A stretch of 64,000 bases of DNA. It comes from Butyricicoccus pullicaecorum. Its GTDB lineage: Bacteria; Bacillota; Clostridia; Oscillospirales; Butyricicoccaceae. Under the pieces are notes generated by a model that saw nothing but the letters and a program-made list of their open reading frames with translations, did not search any database and was not told the origin of the DNA. The translations under genes and the position numbers were made by a program. This document shows, in pieces, positions 26,324-35,182 of this stretch. Every line of letters begins with the position of its first letter. Position 1 is the first letter of the stretch. Location: assembly GCA_018366195.1 (NCBI GenBank), contig JAGZIN010000012.1, forward strand, positions 1-64,000. Direction: 5' to 3'.

Positions 26324-26416
26324 GTATTGGGATTTGCTTGTGAAAAGCAGCAAAAAAAGCTATACTGATTTTAACGGGATACCCTTGATAATCTATGAAA
26401 CAAAGAGAGATGTCAT

Positions 26417-27100
26417 ATGCCAACAATTTATTGTGTCGAAGATGATACCAACATTCGGGAGCTTGTGCTCTACGCCCTGCGCGCCTCCGGCTTTGAGGCA
26501 GAGGGCTTTGAAAACGCAGACCCGTTTCTGGAACGGCTGCATACCACTTGTCCCGACCTCGTTTTGCTTGATATTATGCTGCCCGGAATGGATGGATTAT
26601 CCATTCTGCGCACACTGCGCGAAAACCCACGCACGGCGAAGCTTCCAGTTATTCTTTTAACCGCAAAAACCGCAGAATATGACCGCGTTCGCGGACTCGA
26701 TGACGGAGCAGATGATTACCTATGTAAACCCTTTGGTGTGATGGAGCTGATTTCCCGTATCAAGGCAGTATTGCGGCGGGCAGCTCCTATCCCAACCACT
26801 GACAGCATCACGTTGGGAGACATCACACTGGATACAGCGCGCCACATCGTAGAGGCTGACGGACAGCCTGTGATACTCACGCTCAAAGAATTTGACCTTC
26901 TGCACTATTTGATGCGAAATGCAAATATCGTTCTCTCCCGCGAACAAATCATGGAGTCTGTTTGGGGATTTGGCTTTGAGGGCGAAAGCCGAACCGTTGA
27001 TATGCACATCAAAACCCTGCGCCAAAAACTGGGTGCTCCCAGTGCACAAATCCAAACTGTGCGTGGGGTCGGCTATAAAATTGAGGCAGGTCACAAATGA
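26417..27100 (+). CDS. OmpR/PhoB-family response regulator
   Basis: A 227-residue two-component regulator. Seen: receiver domain with acidic pair ED (8-9), phosphoacceptor D52 in LLDIMLPGMDG, and Lys104 in CKPF; then a winged-helix effector domain (about 130-225) with EFDLLHYLMRNANIVLSREQ and the RTVDMHIKTLRQKL recognition region. It overlaps the histidine kinase start by ATGA, so the two are translationally coupled. The upstream TTTACA repeats and the kinase type suggest a PhoP/PhoB role in phosphate limitation, which remains an inference. Confidence 0.9.
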   Translation: MPTIYCVEDDTNIRELVLYALRASGFEAEGFENADPFLERLHTTCPDLVLLDIMLPGMDGLSILRTLRENPRTAKLPVILLTAKTAEYDRVRGLDDGADDYLCKPFGVMELISRIKAVLRRAAPIPTTDSITLGDITLDTARHIVEADGQPVILTLKEFDLLHYLMRNANIVLSREQIMESVWGFGFEGESRTVDMHIKTLRQKLGAPSAQIQTVRGVGYKIEAGHK

Positions 27101-28773
27101 AAAATCGAATCTGTCACCGTATGCTGGCGCTGGCAATGCTGGTCGCTCTGCTCACCAGTATTGCCATGCTTGCTCTGCGATGGCAAGACGGTTTGCACGA
27201 ATTGTCCGAGCAAACCTTTCGGCAGGCTGCCATTGCACAGGCAGGGTATCTGCACGCAGCAGACCCAACTGCCGCTCTGCACGCCATTGGAGAGTCTGAC
27301 CGTTCTCGTGTTACCTTGATTGCAAAGGACGGCTCTGTGCTCTATGATTCCAATGCGGATATCACGCAAATGGAAAATCATGCCGCGCGTCCAGAAGTTC
27401 AAATGGCACAAGCGACCGGAAGCGGCACAGAAGTGCGTTTTTCCTCTACCCTCAATACCCTGACTTGTTATGTTGCCCTCCCGCTTGCCAACGGGGATAT
27501 CCTGCGTGTTGCAAATACCACGGATTTGCTCATACGCTCCGTCATTGATACCCTTCCGGCAATGGGCATTATCATTTTACTCATTTTCCTGCTCTCAGCC
27601 TTGGTATCCAGCCGATTAACCGAGCAGCTGGTACGTCCCATCAATGCCATTGACCCATCAAATCCGCTTGCAACCGATGTCTATGATGAACTTTCTCCGC
27701 TTGTCCAGCGGCTTAACGAACAAAACAGGCAAATCGCATTGCAAATTGCCACATTGAAGCGCAAACAGGTTGAATTTAATGCAATCACAGCCGGTATGGA
27801 CGAGGGTCTGCTTTTATTAGACGAAAAATTGACTGTACTGACTTGCAGCCGCGCAGCGCGTTATCTGTTAGACACGCCTGCGGCTCCCGGTTTGCCGTTA
27901 GATACCTTTGAGCAGGATTCTGTGATTCTGAACAAGGCACAAAAAGCGTTTTCCGGAGAATCCAGCGTTTACATTGCTGAGCGTTCCAACCGGCATCTGC
28001 GTCTGTCCTTCAGTCCGGTCTATGTCGATAATGGGGTGCGCGGCGTTGTCATTCTCGTTCTGGATATTTCATCACAATATGCCGCTGAGCAATCTCGCCG
28101 TATGTTTACGGCAAATGTCACACATGAGCTGAAAACCCCCCTCACCTCTGTGCTTGGCTACGCGGAAATTATTCGTTATGGTCTTGCAAAGCCTGAGGAT
28201 ATTCCAGGCTTTGCCGCCCGAATCCACAATGAAGCTGCACGGCTCTTGAATCTGGTTGATGATATTATGAAACTGTCCCGATTAGACGAGGGACGCAGCA
28301 CACTGGATTTTGAAACCCTCGACCTGTATACGCTTGCAAACACAGTCTGTGAGCGTCTTTACGACCGCGCTGTGCAGCATGAGGTCTCTTTGAGTGTACA
28401 CGGGGCATCGTGTATGATTTATGGCGTTCCCATTATGGTTGACGAGGTTCTCTCTAATCTCTGTGACAACGCAATCAAGTACAATCGTCCCAATGGTACG
28501 GTTGAGGTCACTCTGGAACAGGAGCACACACAGGTCATACTCAGCGTTTCCAACACCGGTCCTGCGATTCCCCCCGATGCACAAGCACATATCTTTGAGC
28601 GTTTTTATCGAGCAGATGCCTCCCGCTCACAGGAAATTCCCGGAACTGGTCTGGGGCTTTCCATCGTCAAGCATATCTGTGAAATTCACAAGGCATCTAT
28701 CCAAGTCACCTCAGAGCCAGATTATACGGTTTTCCGCGTTTGCTGGCCCATCGATTCGGAGCTGCACACATGA
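27097..28773 (+). CDS. PhoR-like sensor histidine kinase
   Basis: A 558-residue membrane kinase. In order: short cytoplasmic start and TM1 (about 8-27), an extracytoplasmic sensor (28-150), TM2 (about 151-171), a HAMP-like linker, a PAS-like domain (about 225-330), HisKA with phospho-accepting H343 in ANVTHELKTPLT, and HATPase_c with N box LSNLCDNAIKYN and glycine box GTGLGLSIVKH. The PAS plus HisKA layout matches PhoR. It lies between the regulator and a phosphopantetheinyl transferase, overlapping both by ATGA, so three proteins come from one coupled message. Confidence 0.9.
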   Translation: MKNRICHRMLALAMLVALLTSIAMLALRWQDGLHELSEQTFRQAAIAQAGYLHAADPTAALHAIGESDRSRVTLIAKDGSVLYDSNADITQMENHAARPEVQMAQATGSGTEVRFSSTLNTLTCYVALPLANGDILRVANTTDLLIRSVIDTLPAMGIIILLIFLLSALVSSRLTEQLVRPINAIDPSNPLATDVYDELSPLVQRLNEQNRQIALQIATLKRKQVEFNAITAGMDEGLLLLDEKLTVLTCSRAARYLLDTPAAPGLPLDTFEQDSVILNKAQKAFSGESSVYIAERSNRHLRLSFSPVYVDNGVRGVVILVLDISSQYAAEQSRRMFTANVTHELKTPLTSVLGYAEIIRYGLAKPEDIPGFAARIHNEAARLLNLVDDIMKLSRLDEGRSTLDFETLDLYTLANTVCERLYDRAVQHEVSLSVHGASCMIYGVPIMVDEVLSNLCDNAIKYNRPNGTVEVTLEQEHTQVILSVSNTGPAIPPDAQAHIFERFYRADASRSQEIPGTGLGLSIVKHICEIHKASIQVTSEPDYTVFRVCWPIDSELHT

Positions 28774-29423
28774 CCACACCTTCTGTTTCCCTCTATTATG
28801 CACAGGTCTTACCCGTTCACACACTGTCTGAATTTGACGGGCAAATTTCTTCGGAACGTCTTGCAGAACTGTCCGGCATCTCACACCCGCATGCACGAGC
28901 CTGCTCTCTGACAGGAGACCGATTGCTTCATACACTTGTGCGCCGCCTCATTCCAGATGCCCGCTTCCCTCTGCACCGTCAGCGCACCGCCGGAGGGAAA
29001 CCCTATCTGCCCGCCTATCCGGAATTCCATTTTTCGATTTCTCATAGCGCTGACCTTGTTGTTTGTGCCGTCGCATCCATTCCTGTCGGAGTTGATATCG
29101 AATTGCCACGGAACGTCCGTTCTGGAATTGCCGAACGTTGGTTTTCCCGCGCAGAGCAGGCACTGCTTGCACAAGATTCCTCTGCTTTTTTTGATTTATG
29201 GATGGCAAAGGAAGCGGTACTCAAAGAAATCGGCTGTGGGCTTTGCGGGGGACTTCAAACAGTCTCTGTCAGCCTGTCCCCGACGCCCCATCTGACTGCT
29301 CCTGTGCAGGGACAATGGCATGCGCTCACCCGCGCAATCCTCCCATGCAATCATTCTGTTATGGTAGCAATTTCCGGCACACAGCCTGCTCAGGTGACCG
29401 TTCACCCTCAAGTACCACTATGA
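28770..29423 (+). CDS. Sfp-type 4'-phosphopantetheinyl transferase
   Basis: A 217-residue enzyme that transfers phosphopantetheine from CoA to a carrier-protein serine. Seen: FSISHSADLVVCAV (about 88-101), Mg2+-binding VGVDIE (about 108-113) and WMAKEAVLKEIGCGL (about 145-159), the Sfp-family signatures. The ATG overlaps the kinase stop. No carrier-protein or NRPS/PKS gene is in the window, so it may serve fatty-acid ACP or a distant cluster. Coupling it to a two-component system is unusual. Confidence 0.88.
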   Translation: MTTPSVSLYYAQVLPVHTLSEFDGQISSERLAELSGISHPHARACSLTGDRLLHTLVRRLIPDARFPLHRQRTAGGKPYLPAYPEFHFSISHSADLVVCAVASIPVGVDIELPRNVRSGIAERWFSRAEQALLAQDSSAFFDLWMAKEAVLKEIGCGLCGGLQTVSVSLSPTPHLTAPVQGQWHALTRAILPCNHSVMVAISGTQPAQVTVHPQVPL

Positions 29424-29482
29424 TTTTATCCATTTTCGCTGATATGTACTCCTGTAATCCCCATATTTTTCGGCATTCTGCC

Positions 29483-29511
29483 TTGAATTTAATGTCCAAG
29501 ATTGTTATAAT
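29483..29511 (+). promoter_or_regulatory. Promoter for glgA
   Basis: TTGAAT, exactly 17 bases, TATAAT, then about 65 bases to the glgA start. Confidence 0.65.
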
Positions 29512-29579
29512 ATGAATAAGCCATCAACACCCACAGCAATCCATGCTGCCATACAGTATGCTAACGGAGGGGTTCTCTT

Positions 29580-31028
29580 ATGAAAAATATCTTATTTGTC
29601 GCATCTGAATGTGTCCCATTTATCAAAACCGGTGGTCTTGCCGATGTCGTCGGCGCACTCCCTAAAACACTGAACCGTGAGGAGTTCGATGTTCGTGTTA
29701 TCATTCCCAACTATATGGCGATTCCGGAGCACTATCGCAGCGAATTTGAATATGTTTCCCATTTTTACATGGATCTCGGCGGCTTAGGCTCGGTCTATGT
29801 TGGTATCCTGCAATATAAAATAGATGGTGTCATCTATTACTTTATTGACAACCAGTACTATTTTGGTGGCAGCAAGCCGTATGGCGATATCCATTGGGAC
29901 GTTGAGAAATTCTGCTTCTTCTCGAAAGCTGTCCTGTCTGTACTTCCCACCATTGGCTTTCATCCCGATGTCATTCACTGCAACGACTGGCAGACCGGCA
30001 TTGTCCCCGTTTTTCTGCATACCCTGTTCAAAGATAATCCCTTTTACCACAATATCCGCACGGTCATGACCATTCACAACCTGCGTTTTCAGGGTATTTG
30101 GGATATCCCCACCATGAAGCTCTATACCGGACTTCCCGATTGGGTATTCACTCCCGACCGTATGGAATTCAAAAATGATGCCAACATGCTGAAGGGCGGC
30201 TTGGTCTTTGCTGATTGGATTACAACCGTTTCCCAAACCTATGCAGGAGAAATTCAATGTGCCTTTTATGGAGAAGGTCTCGACGGACTGCTTCGCGCCA
30301 AGCGCGACACCCTTTCCGGAATTGTAAACGGGATTGATTACACCATTTATAATCCGGCATCTGATTCCAACATTGCGTCGCCTTATTCGATTCAAAATTA
30401 TCTCACGGGAAAGGCTGCCAATAAGGCAGCGCTCCAAAAAGAGCTTGGACTTCCCGAAGAACCGGACACCATGCTCATCGCCATGGTCACCCGTTTGACC
30501 GACCAAAAGGGACTCGACCTTGTCAACTGGATTATTGGACGGCTCGTAGAATCCCGTATCCAGCTGGTTGTCGTTGGCACAGGGGATTCCCGCTATGAGG
30601 GACTGTTCCGCCACATGCAGGAGGTTGCACCAGATAAGGTGCGTGCCTATATTGCATTCAACGAATCGTTTGCACACAAGGTCTATGCAGGGGCAGATGC
30701 CTTGCTCATGCCTTCGCTCTTTGAACCCTGTGGGCTGACTCAGCTCATCTCTCTCCGATATGGTACCGTGCCAATCGTTCGAGAAACCGGTGGTCTGCGG
30801 GATACCGTAGAAGCATACAATGAATTCGAGAACCTCGGTACTGGTTTTTCCTTCTGCAATTACAATGCAGATGAAATGCTCTCCACAATCTATTACGCAG
30901 AGCAAACCTACTATGAGAACCGCAAGGCTTGGAACGGCATCGTAAAACGCGGAATGCAGCAGGATTTTTCTTGGAATGTGTCCGCGAAAAAATATGAGGC
31001 GCTTTACACGCAGCTATGTGAACGATAA
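29580..31028 (+). CDS. glgA: Glycogen synthase (ADP-glucose type)
   Basis: A 482-residue GT5 glycosyltransferase that extends alpha-1,4-glucan from ADP-glucose. Seen: the N-terminal KTGGLADVVGALP (about 16-28) that binds ADP-glucose, HCNDWQTGIVP (about 138-148), MTIHNLRFQGIW (about 162-173), and the C-terminal PSLFEPCGLTQLISLRYGT block (about 380-398) with the conserved Glu. CGGAGG precedes the ATG. It is monocistronic here, with its own promoter and terminator; other glg genes are not in the window. Confidence 0.95.
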   Translation: MKNILFVASECVPFIKTGGLADVVGALPKTLNREEFDVRVIIPNYMAIPEHYRSEFEYVSHFYMDLGGLGSVYVGILQYKIDGVIYYFIDNQYYFGGSKPYGDIHWDVEKFCFFSKAVLSVLPTIGFHPDVIHCNDWQTGIVPVFLHTLFKDNPFYHNIRTVMTIHNLRFQGIWDIPTMKLYTGLPDWVFTPDRMEFKNDANMLKGGLVFADWITTVSQTYAGEIQCAFYGEGLDGLLRAKRDTLSGIVNGIDYTIYNPASDSNIASPYSIQNYLTGKAANKAALQKELGLPEEPDTMLIAMVTRLTDQKGLDLVNWIIGRLVESRIQLVVVGTGDSRYEGLFRHMQEVAPDKVRAYIAFNESFAHKVYAGADALLMPSLFEPCGLTQLISLRYGTVPIVRETGGLRDTVEAYNEFENLGTGFSFCNYNADEMLSTIYYAEQTYYENRKAWNGIVKRGMQQDFSWNVSAKKYEALYTQLCER

Positions 31029-31045
31029 GCGATTCTTCTTTGCAT

Positions 31046-31078
31046 AAAAAAGCCAGATTTGTTCTGGCTTTTTTGTTT
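31046..31078 (+). terminator. Terminator after glgA
   Basis: AAAAAAGCCAGA and TCTGGCTTTTTT around a 5-nt loop, followed by further T residues. Confidence 0.85.
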
Positions 31079-31161
31079 TTTTCTTGCAACATGAAACCGA
31101 TTTTCCAGTCGATAAAAAGCATAAATCAGGAAAAAACGTCATTACAATCTGGTTACCTTGC

Positions 31162-31190
31162 TTGACAAGTGTAATTTCTGCTCGTATACT
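31162..31190 (+). promoter_or_regulatory. Strong promoter for the MacA/MacB-like operon
   Basis: Consensus TTGACA, 17-base spacer, TATACT. A small CTTG/CAAG palindrome overlaps the -35 box and could be an operator. Confidence 0.75.
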
Positions 31191-31267
31191 GTGACTGTAC
31201 TAGACTTACTCATACAGTTGATTCCATCTGCATTGAGGCAAGTGAAAAAGCGAGAGGAGAACTATCT

Positions 31268-33151
31268 ATGCCAACATTGGATAAGACACCGGTAGAACAT
31301 ACACCAGATTCTGCGGATACCCAAAGCACAGCTCCCGTTCCGGAAGCCGTGACGGAGGGAAGCCCAGACCCTGCACCTCCAAATCTTGTGCGCAACCGCT
31401 ATGCAGATACGATGAACAAACCCAGACGGCGTCTGCCAAAGCCGGTACGCATCGTGCTCTGGATTGTGCTCCTTGCAGCAATTTTAGGCGGCGGCATTTA
31501 TCTGGTGCAAAAATCCCGCCAAACCACCGAGACCTCATCTATCAAAACCGCAACAGCAGAGCGCGGTTTTCTTGAGACCTATGTAGAGGGGGACGGCCGC
31601 ACCGCTGCAAAGACCCGCTCTGAGCTTGGCAAGGATATTAAGGGCAAAGTGCTGAAAGTCAATGTTGCAACCGGAGATACCGTAAAGGCGGGGCAGGTCA
31701 TTCTGACCATTGACCCGACGGAAACCCGAAAAGAATTGGAAACTGCTCAAACAGCATTGAACGAGGCGCAGAAGGGCATTAGCGATGCCAATAAAACACT
31801 CAGCAACTTGGTGATCACCGCTCCCTTCACCGGACGCCTGCTTCCGCCCGGTGAAGTTACCGGCAGCGAAACAGACACCGCCCCTTCCTCCGAAGAAAGC
31901 ACTCCCCCACCCTCTGGCAGCACACAGGAGGTAAAAATTCAGGCAGGAGATGAGGTAGCCTCCGGTACAACACTTGGTACGCTGGTTGATGATACCAACA
32001 TGCACCTTGACCTCTATTACAGTTATGCCTACATCGATCAGCTCAAAGTTGGTGCAGAAGCTGTCATTTCCATTCCACAGACCATGGGAACGGTTTCCGG
32101 CAAGGTTGATAAAATCGAACGTATTGAAAAAATCTCCGATGAAGGCAGCCGCCTGTTCCGCGCAACCATCACATTCCGCAATCCCGGCACGCTCAAGGCA
32201 GGCATGGCTGCAACTGCAACGGTCACAGCAGGCGGTCTCAACATCGCTCCGACCGAATCCGGAAAGCTGGCATACAGCCGCGAAATCCAAATTGTGACCA
32301 AGGCAGCTGGTAAGGCAAATGCCGCCTGTGCACCCAGCTATCAAAAATTCTCTGCGGGGCAAACCATTCTGCGCCTGACCAGTGAGGAAGCCACCAATGC
32401 ACTGACCACAGCCCAGCAGCTTGTAAAAACCCGTCAGGAAACCGTAAACGACCTCACAAAACGGATTCAGGAATGTACAGTCACTTCCCCAATCGACGGC
32501 ATTGTGATGTCCCTTGATGCGGTAGAGGGCGAAGACCTCAGCGGCAATACCATTCCTTGTGTCGTTGCGGATACTGATAATATCGTCATCAATGCTGATA
32601 TTTCCATGAGTGATGTCGCCCATGTGCAGGTTGGACAGACGGCATCTATCACAATGGATTTGGGTAATGAATCTATCAGCTTTACTGGAACCGTACAGTC
32701 CGTCGCACTTGAGGCAAGCAAAAATGAGAGCAACAGTCAAGGGGCAATGCCCACCTTCCCTGCTGTGATTTCGGTTGACCCCATAGAGGGACAGACGCTG
32801 CGTCCGGATTTCTACGTCAACTACCGCATCACCACAGCACAGTCTGAGGACTGCATCACAGTTCCTTCCTCTGCAGTTGTGAACACCGCAGATGGAGTTG
32901 CTGTCTTTGTTCAGCCCGCAGAAGGACAGACCTTTGAAAATGCACTGCCGCTTCCAGAAGGCTCTGATGTTCCGGAAGGCTTTGTCCTCGTTCCCATTGA
33001 AACCGGACTGGCAGATGCAGAAAATACAGAGGTGCTCTCCGGCATTGAAGAAGGCACCACTGTCCTGCTCGCAGGACCGCAGGACCTTTATAACATGGAG
33101 CAAGAGGGCGACTCGGCTGGCGGTACTGCCGTTTCCGTTGCCGTTGGTTAA
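31268..33151 (+). CDS. MacA/HlyD-like membrane fusion protein
   Basis: A 627-residue adaptor for an ABC exporter. Seen: a polar cytoplasmic tail (1-60), one membrane helix (about 61-80, VLWIVLLAAILGGGIYLV), then two half-barrel/lipoyl-type repeats: VKAGQVILTIDPTETRKELE with a coiled coil (about 140-180), and a second KFSAGQTILRL...LTTAQQLVKTRQETVNDL segment (about 360-400), and a C-terminal beta-barrel domain. In Gram-positive bacteria such proteins partner MacB-type permeases and act outside the membrane. GAGGAG precedes the ATG. The ATPase and permease genes follow at once. Confidence 0.85.
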   Translation: MPTLDKTPVEHTPDSADTQSTAPVPEAVTEGSPDPAPPNLVRNRYADTMNKPRRRLPKPVRIVLWIVLLAAILGGGIYLVQKSRQTTETSSIKTATAERGFLETYVEGDGRTAAKTRSELGKDIKGKVLKVNVATGDTVKAGQVILTIDPTETRKELETAQTALNEAQKGISDANKTLSNLVITAPFTGRLLPPGEVTGSETDTAPSSEESTPPPSGSTQEVKIQAGDEVASGTTLGTLVDDTNMHLDLYYSYAYIDQLKVGAEAVISIPQTMGTVSGKVDKIERIEKISDEGSRLFRATITFRNPGTLKAGMAATATVTAGGLNIAPTESGKLAYSREIQIVTKAAGKANAACAPSYQKFSAGQTILRLTSEEATNALTTAQQLVKTRQETVNDLTKRIQECTVTSPIDGIVMSLDAVEGEDLSGNTIPCVVADTDNIVINADISMSDVAHVQVGQTASITMDLGNESISFTGTVQSVALEASKNESNSQGAMPTFPAVISVDPIEGQTLRPDFYVNYRITTAQSEDCITVPSSAVVNTADGVAVFVQPAEGQTFENALPLPEGSDVPEGFVLVPIETGLADAENTEVLSGIEEGTTVLLAGPQDLYNMEQEGDSAGGTAVSVAVG

Positions 33152-33165
33152 GGGAGGACTGTTTT

Positions 33166-33915
33166 ATGTTCTTCCGCAAACGAGAACCTGCCGCACAGTC
33201 GGTTGGTGATGCTTCTCTCCTCATTGATGTGCAGCATCTGAGCAAAATTTACAATGAGGGCAAAGAAAATGAAGTCCGCGCACTTGACGATATCTCATTG
33301 GCTGTACCGTGGGGACAGTTTCTCTGTATCCTTGGGCAGTCCGGCTCAGGTAAATCCACACTCATGAATATTTTAGGCTGTCTGGATATCCCGACCTATG
33401 GGATTTACCGTCTGGGCGGGCAGGCAGTCAGCGATATGAAGCCTTCCACCTTATCTGGTATCCGCAACCGCGAAATTGGATTCATCTTTCAGGGCTTTAA
33501 CCTCATTCCTGCATTGACTGCCATCGAAAATGTAGAGCTTCCTCTCATTTACCGCGGCATGCCGCGTGCCAAGCGGCATGCGCTGGCAGTCGCTGCCCTT
33601 GAACAGGTTGGTCTTGGACATCGTCTGCATCACCGTCCCTCAGAAATGTCCGGCGGTCAGCAGCAGCGTGTTGCCATTGCACGTGCCGTGGCTGCCAAAC
33701 CACCCATTATTATGGCAGATGAACCCACTGGCAATTTGGATTCTGCCTCCGGACGGGAAATTATGGAGCAGCTTTCCGCACTCAATCGAGAAGGCACCTC
33801 GGTGATTCTCATCACACATGACAACCATCTGGCACAAATGGCAGAGCGTATTGTCACCATTCAAGATGGTCACATCGTCTCTGATGCCCTCGGGAGAGGA
33901 GGACTGGACGAATGA
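33166..33915 (+). CDS. MacB/LolD-type ABC transporter ATP-binding protein
   Basis: A 249-residue ATPase powering the exporter. Seen: Walker A GQSGSGKS (57-64), Q-loop FIFQGFNLIP, signature MSGGQQQRV, Walker B PIIMADEPTGNLDS and switch His in LITHD. The subtype (GFNLIPALTAIENVELPL) is that of MacB/LolD transporters, which move envelope substrates by mechanotransmission rather than through a channel. Its end overlaps the permease start by ATGA. About 15 extra N-terminal residues precede the usual domain start. Confidence 0.93.
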   Translation: MFFRKREPAAQSVGDASLLIDVQHLSKIYNEGKENEVRALDDISLAVPWGQFLCILGQSGSGKSTLMNILGCLDIPTYGIYRLGGQAVSDMKPSTLSGIRNREIGFIFQGFNLIPALTAIENVELPLIYRGMPRAKRHALAVAALEQVGLGHRLHHRPSEMSGGQQQRVAIARAVAAKPPIIMADEPTGNLDSASGREIMEQLSALNREGTSVILITHDNHLAQMAERIVTIQDGHIVSDALGRGGLDE

Positions 33916-35162
33916 ACTGGCTGCAAACCATTCGCATGGCATTTAAGTCCATTGCAAACAATAAGGTGCGTTCCTTCCTGACCATGCTTGGCATCATCAT
34001 TGGTGTTGCCTCTGTCATCACGCTTGTGGCTTCTATTCAAGGTCTGGCAACTCTGTCACGGCTTCAGTTTGAAGCAATGGGCAGCAATCAAATTCACATT
34101 TCTGGCTGGGAACTCAAATCCGATGATTGGGAAATGCTGGAAAAAACCTTTGACAAGGAGCTCAAAGAGCGTATCAAAGGCTGGTCTCCGCAAAGTCGCT
34201 ATTATGATTGGCAGTCTAAGGGAGTCCAATATCGCGGCAAGGTGCTGAGCGATGAAAAATATCACACCAACATTTATTTCGGAAACGAAGATTACAGCAT
34301 GGTGACCAACAATACCATTTCCTCCGGACGCGATATCTCTCCTATGGATATCAAGTACGCCTCCCGTGTGTGTATCATTGGTGATGCACTGCGCCGCTAC
34401 TTTTTCGGCGCCATGAGTCCCATCGGACAAAAAATCTACATTGGCGGAAAAAGCTTCGAAATCATTGGCACCTATAAGGCAAGATTTGGCGGCAGACTGA
34501 ACTCCGATGACCAAATGATTTTGCTGCCCTATACCTTGCAGCCCATCATGATGGACGTTCGTTCTGCTGGTGACCGTAATTATTATGTGCAAACCAACAC
34601 CAAGGAGGATATTCAGCCAACCGTTGATTTTATCAATCAGCTTATGAAGCCGCGCGTCGGGGAAAACGGATACTTTGACTGTTCCTCCAATGCACAGTAT
34701 CAGGAGCAAATGGAAGCCTCCAGCAATCAGATGGCATTGCTCGGCGGCGGTGTCGCTGCGATTTCCCTGCTTGTTGGCGGAATTGGCATTATGAATATCA
34801 TGCTGGTATCGGTCACGGAGCGTACCCGTGAAATTGGTATCCGTATGGCAATTGGCGCACGCAGACGTGATATTATCGGGCAATTTCTCATTGAATCGGC
34901 AGCTGTTTCCTGCTTCGGTGGACTCATCGGCATTGCGCTGGGCTGCTTTGGTTCTGCCATCATCGGCAATCTGCTGATTGGACAGATTATACAGTCTAAC
35001 TCCGGCTGGATGCCTGATGTAGAGCAATTCACTGTTTTGCCCTCTGTGCCGCTGGTACTGGGTGCATTCCTGTTTTCGGCATTGCTCGGTATCATCTTCG
35101 GCTTATATCCGGCAAACAAGGCTGCTAAGCTGCAGCCGGTCGATGCGCTTCGCACACAATGA
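33912..35162 (+). CDS. MacB-like ABC transporter permease (FtsX family)
   Basis: A 416-residue permease: TM1 (about 20-45, FLTMLGIIIGVASVITLVA), a large MacB-type extracytoplasmic domain (about 46-280), and three C-terminal helices, the first with LLVGGIGIMNIMLVSVTERT. This is the FtsX/MacB fold. Translation is coupled to the ATPase. Its stop overlaps the longest reading frame of the following SLH gene, so all four genes form one operon. The exported or remodelled substrate is unknown; an antibiotic, peptide or wall component is possible. Confidence 0.9.
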   Translation: MNWLQTIRMAFKSIANNKVRSFLTMLGIIIGVASVITLVASIQGLATLSRLQFEAMGSNQIHISGWELKSDDWEMLEKTFDKELKERIKGWSPQSRYYDWQSKGVQYRGKVLSDEKYHTNIYFGNEDYSMVTNNTISSGRDISPMDIKYASRVCIIGDALRRYFFGAMSPIGQKIYIGGKSFEIIGTYKARFGGRLNSDDQMILLPYTLQPIMMDVRSAGDRNYYVQTNTKEDIQPTVDFINQLMKPRVGENGYFDCSSNAQYQEQMEASSNQMALLGGGVAAISLLVGGIGIMNIMLVSVTERTREIGIRMAIGARRRDIIGQFLIESAAVSCFGGLIGIALGCFGSAIIGNLLIGQIIQSNSGWMPDVEQFTVLPSVPLVLGAFLFSALLGIIFGLYPANKAAKLQPVDALRTQ

Positions 35163-35182
35163 TAAAAAAGGAGATGATACGC

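Noticed and set aside
31535..33103. 522-residue open frame opposite the membrane fusion protein gene
   Set aside because: The sense frame has a promoter, ribosome site, membrane helix and family features; the antisense product is Cys-rich and unlike any family.
34056..35027. Open frame opposite the MacB-like permease
   Set aside because: Shadow of a conserved permease that is coupled to its ATPase gene.
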